This document shows positions 52,458-61,621 of a stretch of DNA of 64,000 nt, piece after piece. How positions within the stretch are numbered: the first letter of the stretch is position 1; the number at the start of each line of letters is the position of its first letter. Both the position numbers and the translations under genes were made by a program. The DNA comes from Roseobacter sp. MH60115 (GTDB lineage: Bacteria; Pseudomonadota; Alphaproteobacteria; Rhodobacterales; Rhodobacteraceae): NCBI RefSeq assembly GCF_015644665.1, contig NZ_JADOBQ010000012.1, positions 1 to 64,000 on the forward strand, read 5' to 3'. The notes under the pieces were generated by a model, which worked only from the letters and a program-made list of their open reading frames with translations, searched no databases and was not told where the DNA came from.

Positions 52458-53415
52458 AGATAGGTTTCCCCTTTTGCTCGATAGTTCGGGTGAGGTATCG
52501 GCCGCCCATGAAGTCATCGACAGCAACGAGTTCACTCACGCGTCTGCCGCTCTCGGTCTTGCTGATGGAAACGATAAGGTCGATTGACCCGGCGATGAGC
52601 CTGCCCATGGGTGCGGTGGTGGCTTCTGCGATGAGCTGTTCCAGCCGTGGCAGAGCCGCAAGCGCGCCGTTCGCGTGAATGGTGGCGATCCCTCCAGGAT
52701 GGCCAGTATTCCACGCTTTCAAAAGCGTCAGCGCCTCACCTCCGCGCACCTCTCCGACGATGATCCGGTCCGGGCGCATGCGCAGCGTTGACCGCAAGAG
52801 CCGCGTCATATCCACCTCGTCTGACGTGCGCATGACCACCGCATTCTCTTGCGCACATTGGATCTCGGTGGTGTCTTCGATGATCACAACACGCTGCTCG
52901 CGTGCGATGGTTGCCAGCTCGGCGATCAGGGCATTGGCCAAGGTCGTCTTCCCGCTGGCCGTACCACCACACAAAAGGATGTTCTGACGATCCTTCAAGG
53001 CGACCCTCAGCGCGCTTGCGACGGAGGCTGAGATGACACCGGATCGAATGTAGTCATCAAGCGAATAAACCGCGATGGCCCGCTTGCGGATCGTGAAGGT
53101 GGGGGAGGCGACGACTGGAGCAATCATCCCTTCGAACCGCTCACCGTTCAGCGGCAGCTCGCCAGAGACGATGGGTGAAGACCGCGTGACGGTTGTTGAC
53201 ACCGACGATGCAACGGTCCCGATCAGCGCCTCAGCCTGGGCGGCATCCATCCTGCCGATCACCTTCAGCCCGGTGGTATGGCCTTCGGTCCAAATCAGGC
53301 CATCGGGGTTGAGCATGATTTCCGTGATGTCGTCATCATCAAGGGCCCGAAGAATGAGCGGTCCGAGCTCGTTCCGAAGTTTCGCGATCAGTCGTCGCAC
53401 TTGTTCATCACGCAT
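52447..53415 (-). CDS. trbB: Type IV secretion ATPase TrbB (VirB11-like)
   Basis: Hexameric cytoplasmic ATPase of 322 residues: N-terminal domain with DITEIMLNPDGLIWTEG, Walker A GGTASGKT at 150-157, the Asp box VVIIEDTTEIQC, Walker B DRIIVGEVRGGEAL, and the His box TGHPGGIATIHAN. All motifs are intact. First gene of the conjugation operon, which runs without a large gap to the acyltransferase gene near 40.4 kb. The 87-bp gap upstream probably holds the promoter. Confidence 0.95.
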   Translation of the reverse strand: MRDEQVRRLIAKLRNELGPLILRALDDDDITEIMLNPDGLIWTEGHTTGLKVIGRMDAAQAEALIGTVASSVSTTVTRSSPIVSGELPLNGERFEGMIAPVVASPTFTIRKRAIAVYSLDDYIRSGVISASVASALRVALKDRQNILLCGGTASGKTTLANALIAELATIAREQRVVIIEDTTEIQCAQENAVVMRTSDEVDMTRLLRSTLRMRPDRIIVGEVRGGEALTLLKAWNTGHPGGIATIHANGALAALPRLEQLIAEATTAPMGRLIAGSIDLIVSISKTESGRRVSELVAVDDFMGGRYLTRTIEQKGKPIYAA

Positions 53416-53502
53416 CAGCCAGCGCCAACGTAACTACTGAACTGAAAATTAATAGACTTTTGCGGCGACGGGATCGGAAGACTTGGAGCGATGTAATGAA
53501 GT

Positions 53503-53829
53503 TTATGGTAATAAACCATCCGAGTTGAAGCGCGCAACCATGCCTTTGCGCACAACCATCGGTGCAACTCCAGCATTGAGTTCGTAGAGAACGAACCCCC
53601 CAAGCCCATCGAGAGTTTTGAGCTCTCTTGGTTCCGTGGGCCTTCTAGCGGTCGCAAGTGTCTTGACGTGACCATCTTGTGTGACGCACCTCAGTATCCA
53701 ACGGCCTCGATAGCCCGTTGGGAATTTCGAAATAGTCTGGGTGCATTCGACTTCTATGGTCCGACCAGCTCGGAAGTGTGCGACAAACTCATCCTGCAGT
53801 ATGAATGGGCTACTGCCTTCAGCGTTCAT
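53503..53829 (-). CDS. Hypothetical protein
   Basis: Protein of 108 residues without membrane segment. Charged, even composition (GYRGRWILRCVTQDG, ATARRPTEPRELK, VRKGMVARF) suggests a real protein, but no family is recognised. The ATG has no clear ribosome binding site; an ATG four codons upstream is equally possible. It lies just ahead of trbB on the same strand. Confidence 0.42.
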   Translation of the reverse strand: MNAEGSSPFILQDEFVAHFRAGRTIEVECTQTISKFPTGYRGRWILRCVTQDGHVKTLATARRPTEPRELKTLDGLGGFVLYELNAGVAPMVVRKGMVARFNSDGLLP

Positions 53830-53841
53830 AGTGTCACGCAT

Positions 53842-54850
53842 CGCGTCGAAGCGACCTTCTTTCGGCGCAACACAAACATGTTTTTGAATTCAACTAATGC
53901 TAGAGTGTTTCTGAGGGACCAAAAGTTGACTGGCAGAAATTTGCCTTTCTGCGCCCAGATGCTGAGCGGAATTGCTCTGCTGGCCGTGCCATAGGCACGT
54001 CTCGCTTGGCAGAGACTCCTGACAAGCGTAGTTTGACTTTGCTGATCGTCGGCAGAATGTGGTTTCTCAATTCTCTCAGTCATAGTCTTGGCATCGTGAG
54101 CGGCTCTTGCTCATGTGTTTTCGATTAATAAATTGAACTAATTACATTTCTCTGCACCGAGCTACCTACAAACTACGTAGATCACCGTTGCTCCAAAAGA
54201 TCGTGCAAACGACCGGATTTTGGTTCGCAGGAAGACCGACAGGCACTCACACACCATCATCCTATCTATGAGATCCTACGCCTCACAGAGAGTATTTTGT
54301 GACAGGCCTGATTATGAGCCACTTTATTTCAACGATGCCTAGGCGTCGGAGACTCGCCCTGCGGTTCAGAGTAACATCATGGGTTCTTTTGACGGTAATA
54401 TGGTATTGAAGCACCTGCCAAAGGCGCCGGCTAGACCTGAAACCATTTTCGCAGGTTGTTCTCTGGGTCAGCTGCGCGTCAAAGCCTGCCAATGGCTGTT
54501 GCAATCTCGGCGGGTCGCCTAGATCGAATGAAATCCAAAGGCTGGACACTGTTTCGAAGAAGGGCAGGCTTTGTATGGAATTGTGCTTGTTCCGATGGCC
54601 GGACAACAGCGCAGTAGATGGTATTGTTGTCGCTGGGGCGTATGTAGTCGAGCTCACCTCCGAGTCAGAGTACTTCTCACGGACCGATCAGCTGACAAGC
54701 TTGGTGGCAAGAGTTGTTCGCTTTTTCAGTATCCCCCTAAATAGCGCAGAAAACTTCATTTGCGATGTGAGTTGGTCCTTTTGGTTGTGCCAAATCTGGA
54801 CGTTTGGAAAATCGTCTGCGGCGCTACGGTCGTCGGTAATTTCCCTACGA
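53842..54850. other. Kilobase without recognisable genes
   Basis: Several open frames exist on both strands (for example 54283-54657 minus), but none has a good start, a known motif or a plausible composition. Local AT-richness around 54110-54190 contrasts with the neighbours. This may be decayed or foreign sequence at the junction between the conjugation cluster and the efflux island. Confidence 0.4.
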
Positions 54851-54876
54851 AAGGGGCCGTCATGCGACGGCCCCTT
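54851..54876. terminator. Strong bidirectional stem-loop
   Basis: AAGGGGCCGTC, loop ATGC, GACGGCCCCTT: a perfect 11-bp stem with a 4-base loop. On the minus strand it is followed by TTTCG, so it may end transcripts coming from the efflux operon about 290 bp away, but the U tract is poor. Confidence 0.5.
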
Positions 54877-54904
54877 GGCATCATTCGGCGACATCTTGGA
54901 TGTT

Positions 54905-55075
54905 CGGCTGAAAGGCAAGCAGTTCAGCGAAGAACAGATCATTTGCATTCTGAAGGGGCACCAGGTTGGGCTGGGCGCGAAAGAGCTGTGCCATAAGCAT
55001 GGGATCAGCGATGCGACCTTCTACAAGTGGTGATCCAAGTATGGCGGTATGGAAGTGTCGGATGCACGGCGGCTG
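54905..55075 (+). pseudogene. IS407-like (IS3 family) orfA fragment
   Basis: The frame KGKQFSEEQIICILKGHQ, KELCHKHGISDATFYKW then TGA (55031-55033) then SKYGGMEVSDARRL matches the helix-turn-helix orfA of IS3-family, IS407-group elements. Normal copies have an arginine codon (CGA) where TGA stands here. The match ends at about 55075, leaving less than 60 of about 88 residues, and the normal ATG start is also missing. The element cannot be active. It has the same orientation as the orfB fragment near 63.0-63.5 kb. Confidence 0.78.
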
Positions 55076-55160
55076 CCCGTGTACTGGAGGCCGCTTGATC
55101 CGGGCAACAGTGTGCAATGGCTTTGCTTTCAGCGCTGTCGCAGCTGAACTAGACGACCCT

Positions 55161-58100
55161 TCACGCGGTATGAGCTGTCGTTTGCTTGCGCTCTCGCATC
55201 AGCCGTTGTGCTGCCATGCCGGGTTCATACCCCAGCCCCGCGACGTACCGGTAGAAGATTGGTGTCAGGAACAGCGTGAATACCGTCGCAAAGCCCAGCC
55301 CGCCGACGATCACCCACCCCACGGCGATGCGCGCCTCGGCCCCTGCACCTGACGTCAGGATCAACGGCAGCCCGCCAAAGACGGTCGAGACCATGGTCAT
55401 CATCACAGGGCGAATGCGCAGACGCAATGCGTCCCGGATGGCACTGTCAATGTCCTGCCCGGCCGCACGCAGTTGGTTCGCGAACTCCACGATCAGGATG
55501 CCGTTTTTGGACATCACCCCGATCAGCATCACCAATCCGATCTGACTGTAGTAGTTCAAGGATCCTCCGGTCAGCGACATTGCCAACAAAGCCGCCGCGA
55601 GACCAAAGGGCACCGTGAGAAGGATCACTATGGCGCTCGCAAAGCTTTCAAACTGCGCGGACAACACCAGAAATACGACCAGCAGGGCGGTGGCAAAGAT
55701 CAAGTAAACTGAGGACTGGCTTTCTACGAGAGTCGCGGCCTCGCCGGTAAAGACGATTGCGAACCCCTCGGGCAGCGTATCCGCTGCAATCTCTTCGAGC
55801 GCTGTCATCGCAGCGCCCAAATCAACGCCGTCGCCCAAGTTCGCCTGCACCGAAACCGCAAGGGCGCCCGCCTGGCGTTCGATCTCCGACGGGCTGACGA
55901 TGTGTTCGAGCGTGGCCAGCGCGGAGAGCGGCACGTATTGGCCGTCATCCATGCGCATGAACAGCGCCTCAAGGTCGGAGGGGTCGTCGATGGGTGGACC
56001 ACCGGGGTAGAGCGTTACGTCAGTTTCCGTATCGTTCTGGAACACGCTCACCGCAACCTCTCCCTGCACGAAGGCGCTGATGGTTTCCGTGATGTCGGCC
56101 TCGCTGAGCCCGAACAGGACGGTCATCTCGTCATCGACCTGCAGTTCCAGCTGCGCTTGCACCGAGGCGTTGCTGAGCTGCGGATTGACGAAGGCGGCAT
56201 CCTCTTCCATGGCGGCGATCAGCTGATCGGCCACGGCGGTGATGTCGTCCACATTCCGACCTGTCACGGCAAAGGTGAGCCCACGCCCGGCGCCCCGGAT
56301 GTTCAGGCTGTTGGGGGAACGGGTCGACACCTGTACTCCCGGCACGGAGGCAAGGGCTTCACTGACACTGGCTGAGATCTCCTGCTGCGTCCTGTCACGA
56401 TCGGCCCAGTCGGGCAGCCGGGCAACGATGAAGGCATTTGTGCCGCCGCCGACACCAACGATGCTGAGCACATTGGTGATATCGCCTGCCGCGCGATAGG
56501 GGGCGAGGATGTCTTCGATCTGGATCACCTGAGCTTCCAGGTATTCCGTGGTGGTGTCGCTGGCGCCCCGGGCCTGGATCAGGAACACACCGCGATCCTC
56601 GCTCGGCGTGATCTCGGATGTTAGCGTTCCAGCGGCGCCCGCCGCGATGATCGCAAAACCGACGGCCACCGCCAGCACAAGGATCGGTGTGCGGATCGAC
56701 CAATCCATCACGGCGTCGAAACGGCGGGCAAGCAAACCTTGCTGCGGGGGCGCAGAGGTGTCTTGTCCTTCGGTCTCTTTCGGTTTGCCGGGGTCAAAGA
56801 TCGACGCCAGAACCGGCGCCAATGTCAGCGCGGTGATCGAAGACAGTGTCACGCAGAAGGCCAGCACGAAGCCAAACTCCGAAAACACGCCGCCCGCCTG
56901 CCCGGGCAGGAAAGAGATGGGAATGAAGACGGCGGCAAGCGTTGCAGTGGTCGACACAACAGCAAAGAAGACCTCGTTTGTGCCTGCCGCCGCCGCTGCG
57001 GCCCGGCCCAGGCCGGATTTTCGTTTGCGCACGATGTTCTCGACCACCACGATGGCATCGTCGACCACCATGCCTGTGGCCAGCACAAAGGCCAAAAGGC
57101 TGATGGTGTTGACCGAAAATCCGACCAGCCAGATTGCCGCCAACGCGCCCACCAGCGCAAAGGGGATCGTCACGGCGGGGATGATCGTGGCGCGGGGCGA
57201 GCGCAGAAACGCGAAGATCACGGCAATCACGATAAGGGTGGCCAAGAGGATCGACTTGGTCACTTCGGTCATCGACCCTTCGATGAAGACCCCGTCATCT
57301 GTGGTGATGAAAAGGGATACCCCCTCCGGCAGATCCCCGCGCAACTCTTCGACTGCGGCGCGCACGTCCCGTGATATGGTCAGCGTGTTGCCTTCGGATT
57401 GGCGGGTGATTTCCATTCCGACACCCGTTTGCCCGTTTACACGGACAAACACATCGCTGTCCTCTGCCGTTTTCTGGACGAAAGCCACATCGGCCACGCG
57501 TGTTGTGTCATTGATCGGGATATTGGTGATGCGGTCGACTGTGACCTCCGGATTGCCGACCCGCAGCGCGAGGGTTTGGTTTTCGGCGTCCAATGAACCC
57601 AGTGGCGTGTCATCGCGCAGGTTCTCCAAGGCATCGGCCACATCAAAGACGGTCAGGCCGCGGCTCAGGAGGGAGGGAATGTTCAGGGTGATCCGAAATT
57701 CGTCGGCCCGATCACCGCGCAGCGTCACCTCGGCAATGCCGTCGATCAGCGACAGGCGATCATAAATCGGCCCTTCCGCAAGTTGGGTCAATTCGTCGAG
57801 CGTGGCATCACCCTGAAGCGCCAGCCGGATAATCGCATCCGATCCGGTATCGCTTTTCGACACCACTGGATCTTCGATGTCCTCCGGCAGGTCGCGCACC
57901 GTGTCCGAGACGATTTCACGGGCTTCGCTGGCGGCAATGTCGATATTGGTGCCATCTGACAGATCCATTGTAATGCGACTGACTCCGGCCTCAGAGCTCG
58001 ACTCCATGTAAGAGACACCGTCCAGCGTGCTCAGCGCGTCTTCGAGCACCTGTGTAATCTCGGTATCCACGGTGGAGGGCACGGCACCTTCCAATTCCGT

Positions 58101-58277
58101 ACGGACAGAGAGCACTGGCCGATCCACGTCAGGCATTTCGCGCACATCCACATTGGAAAGCGCGGCCAGACCGGCAATCAGGATCAACAGGTTCAGCACA
58201 ACCCCCAGAATGGGGCGCGCGACAAAGAGATCCGCAATGCCTTTACGGCCCATGCGGTGCAGTCTGCTGACCCTCAT
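55161..58277 (-). CDS. RND efflux transporter (HAE1/AcrB type)
   Basis: Inner-membrane proton antiporter of 1038 residues with the twofold repeat of 12 helices and two large periplasmic loops. The N-terminus (FVARPILGVVLNLLILIAG) and helix 4 motif TGMVVDDAIVVVENI, carrying the two aspartates of the proton relay, are intact; MSKNGILIVEFANQLR lies in the second half. It pumps drugs, dyes or other amphiphiles with its adaptor, whose stop overlaps this start (ATGA). An outer-membrane TolC partner is not in the operon. Confidence 0.94.
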   Translation of the reverse strand: MRVSRLHRMGRKGIADLFVARPILGVVLNLLILIAGLAALSNVDVREMPDVDRPVLSVRTELEGAVPSTVDTEITQVLEDALSTLDGVSYMESSSEAGVSRITMDLSDGTNIDIAASEAREIVSDTVRDLPEDIEDPVVSKSDTGSDAIIRLALQGDATLDELTQLAEGPIYDRLSLIDGIAEVTLRGDRADEFRITLNIPSLLSRGLTVFDVADALENLRDDTPLGSLDAENQTLALRVGNPEVTVDRITNIPINDTTRVADVAFVQKTAEDSDVFVRVNGQTGVGMEITRQSEGNTLTISRDVRAAVEELRGDLPEGVSLFITTDDGVFIEGSMTEVTKSILLATLIVIAVIFAFLRSPRATIIPAVTIPFALVGALAAIWLVGFSVNTISLLAFVLATGMVVDDAIVVVENIVRKRKSGLGRAAAAAAGTNEVFFAVVSTTATLAAVFIPISFLPGQAGGVFSEFGFVLAFCVTLSSITALTLAPVLASIFDPGKPKETEGQDTSAPPQQGLLARRFDAVMDWSIRTPILVLAVAVGFAIIAAGAAGTLTSEITPSEDRGVFLIQARGASDTTTEYLEAQVIQIEDILAPYRAAGDITNVLSIVGVGGGTNAFIVARLPDWADRDRTQQEISASVSEALASVPGVQVSTRSPNSLNIRGAGRGLTFAVTGRNVDDITAVADQLIAAMEEDAAFVNPQLSNASVQAQLELQVDDEMTVLFGLSEADITETISAFVQGEVAVSVFQNDTETDVTLYPGGPPIDDPSDLEALFMRMDDGQYVPLSALATLEHIVSPSEIERQAGALAVSVQANLGDGVDLGAAMTALEEIAADTLPEGFAIVFTGEAATLVESQSSVYLIFATALLVVFLVLSAQFESFASAIVILLTVPFGLAAALLAMSLTGGSLNYYSQIGLVMLIGVMSKNGILIVEFANQLRAAGQDIDSAIRDALRLRIRPVMMTMVSTVFGGLPLILTSGAGAEARIAVGWVIVGGLGFATVFTLFLTPIFYRYVAGLGYEPGMAAQRLMRERKQTTAHTA

Positions 58278-59569
58278 GCCGGATCCTCGTCAGGCTGGCT
58301 CCGCGCAGGAGTGCGGCCTGCCGGTTCGTCCGCATCCGGCACATCGGCTTGCGGACCGATCAACGCCGCGGGGCGTAGGTGCATGCCGGCCGATGGCCCC
58401 TCCTCGGCGGGTCCTTCTGGCCGCTCGGGGCGTCCTCCGGCGGTGCTGACCGCCGCACCCTCCCGCAGTTTCTGTGCCCCTTCCGTCACTATGCGCGTTC
58501 CCGCAGGAAGGTCCGTGTCCACCCAGACGTTGTCACCTTGCCGATAAAGGATCGTGACCGGCATACGCGAAGCCTTGCCCTCCTGAACGGACCAGATCCC
58601 GGCACCGTCTCGGCTCCAGGTGACGGCTGTCGCAGGCACGACGGGCATTGGGTCTGTGCGATCCTCAAGCCGGATAGAGAACGTCATGCCCGGCCAAAGC
58701 CTGTGATCACTGTTGTCGATCAAGGCCTGCACCTTGACACTGCGCGTGACGCTGTCGAGGCGGCTGTCATGGGCCACGATAAAACCGTCAAAAACCTCGC
58801 CGACATAAACTGGCGTGTTGGCTCGGACCGGACGGCCCATCTCCAGCAGCCCAATGGCCCGCTCGGGCAGTTCGAATTCGATCAGCAGTTCGTCAAGCGC
58901 ATCAATGCTGACCAGAACATCCCCTTCACTGACCCAATCGCCGATGTCGAGCGTGCTGAGCCCGACCTGACCGAGAATAGCGGCCCGCACCGCGCGCTCT
59001 TCCAGTGCGACACGCGCGAGGTTCAGCTGTGCATCAGCCAGACGCACAGCAATCTCAGCATCGGCAAGATCCACTGCTGACACCGCAGAGCTGTTTACCA
59101 GACTGCGATAGCGCTGCAGCGTCTGAGACGCCTGATCCAGTTCGGCCTGCGCGATCTCGACATTCAGCCGCTCGGTCTTGTCGTCCAATTGGAAGAGGAC
59201 GTCGCCGACCTCGACTTGATCATTCGCGGCGACGTTCACCTCGGTGATCGTGCCGGACACATCCGCCGTCACATCCACGCTGCGGGTCGCCACCGTGCTT
59301 CCGATGGCCCGCAGGCTGCGTTCATATGTGGCCGTTTCCAGGGCTTGCGTAACGACGATGGTGGTGTTGGCGCGGCCCGGCCGTCCCCCGCCCCGAAGAC
59401 GCCCCGCTGGTACGGGGTGCGCCTGCTGTTCTCCCGTCGCATCCCCCTGAGCCGACTCCGGTTGCTCTTGTGGCAGCAACGACAGGATCGCCGCCGGTGC
59501 ACCAAAAGTCCCGATATAGGTGCCGCCCACAATGACTGCAGCAAGGATGAGGGTGATCGTCGTTTTCAT
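58274..59569 (-). CDS. RND periplasmic adaptor (membrane fusion protein)
   Basis: Protein of 431 residues: N-terminal anchor (about 3-30), the lipoyl half-motif GTITEVNVAANDQVEVGDVLFQLDD, an alpha hairpin (about 135-190), the second lipoyl half (GQVGLSTLDIGDWVSEGDVLVSID) and the beta-barrel region. The C-terminal 60 residues are proline/glutamate-rich and unusual, without match to the family. ATG 59569 follows GAGG; the frame is open a little upstream. Together with the RND pump and the MarR regulator it forms one operon. Confidence 0.93.
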   Translation of the reverse strand: MKTTITLILAAVIVGGTYIGTFGAPAAILSLLPQEQPESAQGDATGEQQAHPVPAGRLRGGGRPGRANTTIVVTQALETATYERSLRAIGSTVATRSVDVTADVSGTITEVNVAANDQVEVGDVLFQLDDKTERLNVEIAQAELDQASQTLQRYRSLVNSSAVSAVDLADAEIAVRLADAQLNLARVALEERAVRAAILGQVGLSTLDIGDWVSEGDVLVSIDALDELLIEFELPERAIGLLEMGRPVRANTPVYVGEVFDGFIVAHDSRLDSVTRSVKVQALIDNSDHRLWPGMTFSIRLEDRTDPMPVVPATAVTWSRDGAGIWSVQEGKASRMPVTILYRQGDNVWVDTDLPAGTRIVTEGAQKLREGAAVSTAGGRPERPEGPAEEGPSAGMHLRPAALIGPQADVPDADEPAGRTPARSQPDEDPA

Positions 59570-59677
59570 AGCTGCCTCACCGGGTGCCCACATATTTTGA
59601 TGTTGCACGACGCAGGACGCGATTTCCGTCGAATCTTTTTCGAAGTTTTTCTCAAGCCGCCGTTCGGGCCCGGCATG

Positions 59678-60166
59678 TCAGCCCTTCCGCGCCCCAACAT
59701 CCGCGCGATGCGGCTTGCCTGCCCCAAGCGCTTTGGCCGGTGGTCTGCCCCCCAATGCATCGCGCAGCATGAAAGCCAAACTCGCGAGTTGCTCTGCATT
59801 TTCTGCACCAACGGCGTTCTGGATGATCTTGTCGACGGCCCGCCAGGCTTTGTGCACATCAGACAGAAGCGCCCGGCCCTTCTCCGTCAGTTGCAGCGTG
59901 TTGGTGCGCCGCTCCTCCGGGTCAACCTCGCGCAGGATATAGCCGCCCTGCACCAATCTTTGCGTCATCGTGCTCATACTGGCGGGAGAGACGTTGAATG
60001 CGCGTGCCAGATCAACCTGGCTGCACGTGCCTACACGTCCCAGCGCATGCAGAACGCGCGCCTGGCGCGGCCTGAGGCCCAAGGGCTCAAGTTCGATCCG
60101 CAAATGCTGCTCGATGAGGTTGGCAGAATGCAGCAAGGCGTGCAGCTTGTGGTCTTTACGTAGCAT
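59678..60166 (-). CDS. MarR-family transcriptional regulator
   Basis: Dimeric winged-helix regulator of 162 residues: dimerisation helix 1, LRPRQARVLHALGRVG, the recognition helix NVSPASMSTMTQRLVQGGYI, the wing EVDPEERRTNTLQLTEKGRAL. First gene of the efflux operon (108 bp before the adaptor gene); an inverted repeat lies directly upstream. It most likely represses the operon and is released by pump substrates. Confidence 0.91.
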   Translation of the reverse strand: MLRKDHKLHALLHSANLIEQHLRIELEPLGLRPRQARVLHALGRVGTCSQVDLARAFNVSPASMSTMTQRLVQGGYILREVDPEERRTNTLQLTEKGRALLSDVHKAWRAVDKIIQNAVGAENAEQLASLAFMLRDALGGRPPAKALGAGKPHRADVGARKG

Positions 60167-60170
60167 ATAA

Positions 60171-60190
60171 ATAGTTCATATCCTAACTAT
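60171..60190. promoter_or_regulatory. Candidate MarR operator
   Basis: ATAGTT-catatcct-AACTAT is a perfect 6-bp inverted repeat with an 8-bp spacer, 4 bp before the marR-type start codon. Size and symmetry (20 bp) fit MarR binding sites, and bound protein would cover the translation start region and block the promoter. Confidence 0.65.
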
Positions 60191-60459
60191 GATTCTAAAA
60201 CAACAGTACCGAACCTTGGAGGATGCGCGAGTGACACGACACACAGTCTTTGGTCTGATGCTTGCGCGGCTTGGATATCTGGCCGTCAGTTCCGTGACAC
60301 CTGCAGCAGATCACAGAACGGGAGCGCTAGGCGTGGGTACCTCATCTTCAAAACGCTTTTGCCGGATAGCACCCGGGCAGGCTGCATTCCGAACGACCCC
60401 GACAACCGGCGTGACGCAACTGCTTGGCCACGCCCGCACCACTAGGAAAGATGATCGCG

Positions 60460-60996
60460 ATGTCTGACAGCAATCCCTACGGCCCAATCTCGCGACTGAA
60501 CCATTGGGTTCTGGCGGCGGCCATGATCGGAATGCTGGGGTTTGGCCTTTATCTTGAATACAGCGGGCTACCGCGAGAGGCGAAACGCCCGTTGGTGAGC
60601 ATCCATCGCTCCCTTGGCGTGCTGGTTCTGATCCTGGGGGCCTGGCGTGTCGGATGGCGATTGTTCCGCGGTTTTCCGCGCGCCATCGATACCACTCCGG
60701 CGTGGCAGCAGCGGGCCGCGACCGCCGCACATTGGATCCTTCTGATGGGTATTCTGCTGATGCCGGTGTCGGGCATCGCCTTCACCGTCTTTCGCGGCAA
60801 TCCGCTTTCAGTGTTTGGCTGGTTCGAAATTCCCGCTCAGGCCGAGATCCCGTGGATCGTCTCCACTGCGTCCTTTGTTCACACTTACTTCGGCTACATG
60901 ATCGTTGCCGTTGTCGTCCTTCACGCAGGCGCGGCACTCAAACACCACTTCATTGACCGCGACGCGACGCTGCGCCGAATGCTCTTTGGCCAGTGA
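60460..60996 (+). CDS. Cytochrome b561
   Basis: Integral membrane di-haem protein of 178 residues with four helices. Likely haem ligands are His in LNHWVLAAAM, IHRSLGVL, AAHWILLMG and YIVAV-VVLHAGAALKHHF. Such proteins pass electrons between quinones and periplasmic acceptors. ATG 60460 is used (AGGAAAG 9-10 bp upstream); two earlier ATG codons are possible. The 269 bp upstream contain a signal-peptide-like frame (60231 onward, MTRHTVFGLMLARLGYLA-like) which breaks down quickly and is not called. Confidence 0.9.
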   Translation: MSDSNPYGPISRLNHWVLAAAMIGMLGFGLYLEYSGLPREAKRPLVSIHRSLGVLVLILGAWRVGWRLFRGFPRAIDTTPAWQQRAATAAHWILLMGILLMPVSGIAFTVFRGNPLSVFGWFEIPAQAEIPWIVSTASFVHTYFGYMIVAVVVLHAGAALKHHFIDRDATLRRMLFGQ

Positions 60997-61033
60997 ACGC
61001 CGATCATCACATCCAGATAGAGTTCAACAGACA

Positions 61034-61555
61034 ATGAAAACCATTTTTGCCGCCGCTGTCTCCACGACACTTCTACCCATCCCGGCATCTGCGGAAGCGC
61101 CCCAGGTCCAATCACCATCACCTGTCATCTATCTGGCCGACAATCTGGATGAGGCGGATCGCCTTGGCTGGTGCATTGATACTCTGGGACGAGGGTTTTC
61201 GGAACAAATACAGGCGCATTCCTGCAAACCGCAGGGCGGTGACACCCAATTCCGCTTTGCCCCCGACACCGGTGCCATCCAATCGATCGCGTTTGACGGA
61301 AAATGTCTGACGCTGAGCGTGCCGGAAAGTGACACTGTTCAGTTCGGGCTGCTGGACTGCCAGCCTGGTGCGGACAGCCAATCCTTTGCTTATGACACGG
61401 CGTCGATGGAGCTTCGCCTCGCGGCACATCCGTTGCAATGCATCGTGGTCGCCGAAACCAGCCGAACGGCTGGGCCGTTCATGTCGCGCGACCTGATTGT
61501 GCAGCCCTGCGACGCCGTTGTGGCCGTGTTCAAGCAATGGGTTATCCGGGAGTGA
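61034..61555 (+). CDS. Secreted ricin-type beta-trefoil-like protein
   Basis: Protein of 173 residues with a signal peptide (MKTIFAAAVSTTLLPIPASA). The mature part has about six cysteines in pairs (GWCIDTLG, HSCKPQGG, GKCLTLSVPE, LDCQPGAD, LQCIVV, VQPCD) and the rhythm of ricin-B-like repeats (CLTL-x15-L-DC; FKQWVI at the end resembles the Q-x-W motif). It is probably periplasmic or outside and may bind a sugar. The ATG lacks a strong ribosome binding site. The two neighbours on the same strand suggest one transcript. Confidence 0.68.
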   Translation: MKTIFAAAVSTTLLPIPASAEAPQVQSPSPVIYLADNLDEADRLGWCIDTLGRGFSEQIQAHSCKPQGGDTQFRFAPDTGAIQSIAFDGKCLTLSVPESDTVQFGLLDCQPGADSQSFAYDTASMELRLAAHPLQCIVVAETSRTAGPFMSRDLIVQPCDAVVAVFKQWVIRE

Positions 61556-61621
61556 CACCTTCGCGTTCAAATCGCGGAGGCAGATCGCAGATTCAGCGAC
61601 ACATCTTTAACCACAGGGAGA

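Noticed and set aside
40405-53415. Naming the secretion cluster virB1-virB11
   Set aside because: Gene order, the TrbK position and the TraF/TraB tail fit the Ti/RP4 trb type; virB names would imply a different arrangement.
54283-54657. A 124-codon minus-strand frame
   Set aside because: No recognisable domain, poor start context, and the surrounding sequence looks decayed.
56548-57765. Open frame of 405 codons on the plus strand
   Set aside because: Antisense to the RND pump; serine- and threonine-rich shadow composition.
59189-60163. Open frame of 324 codons on the plus strand
   Set aside because: Antisense to the adaptor and MarR-type genes, which have clear family motifs and start sites.
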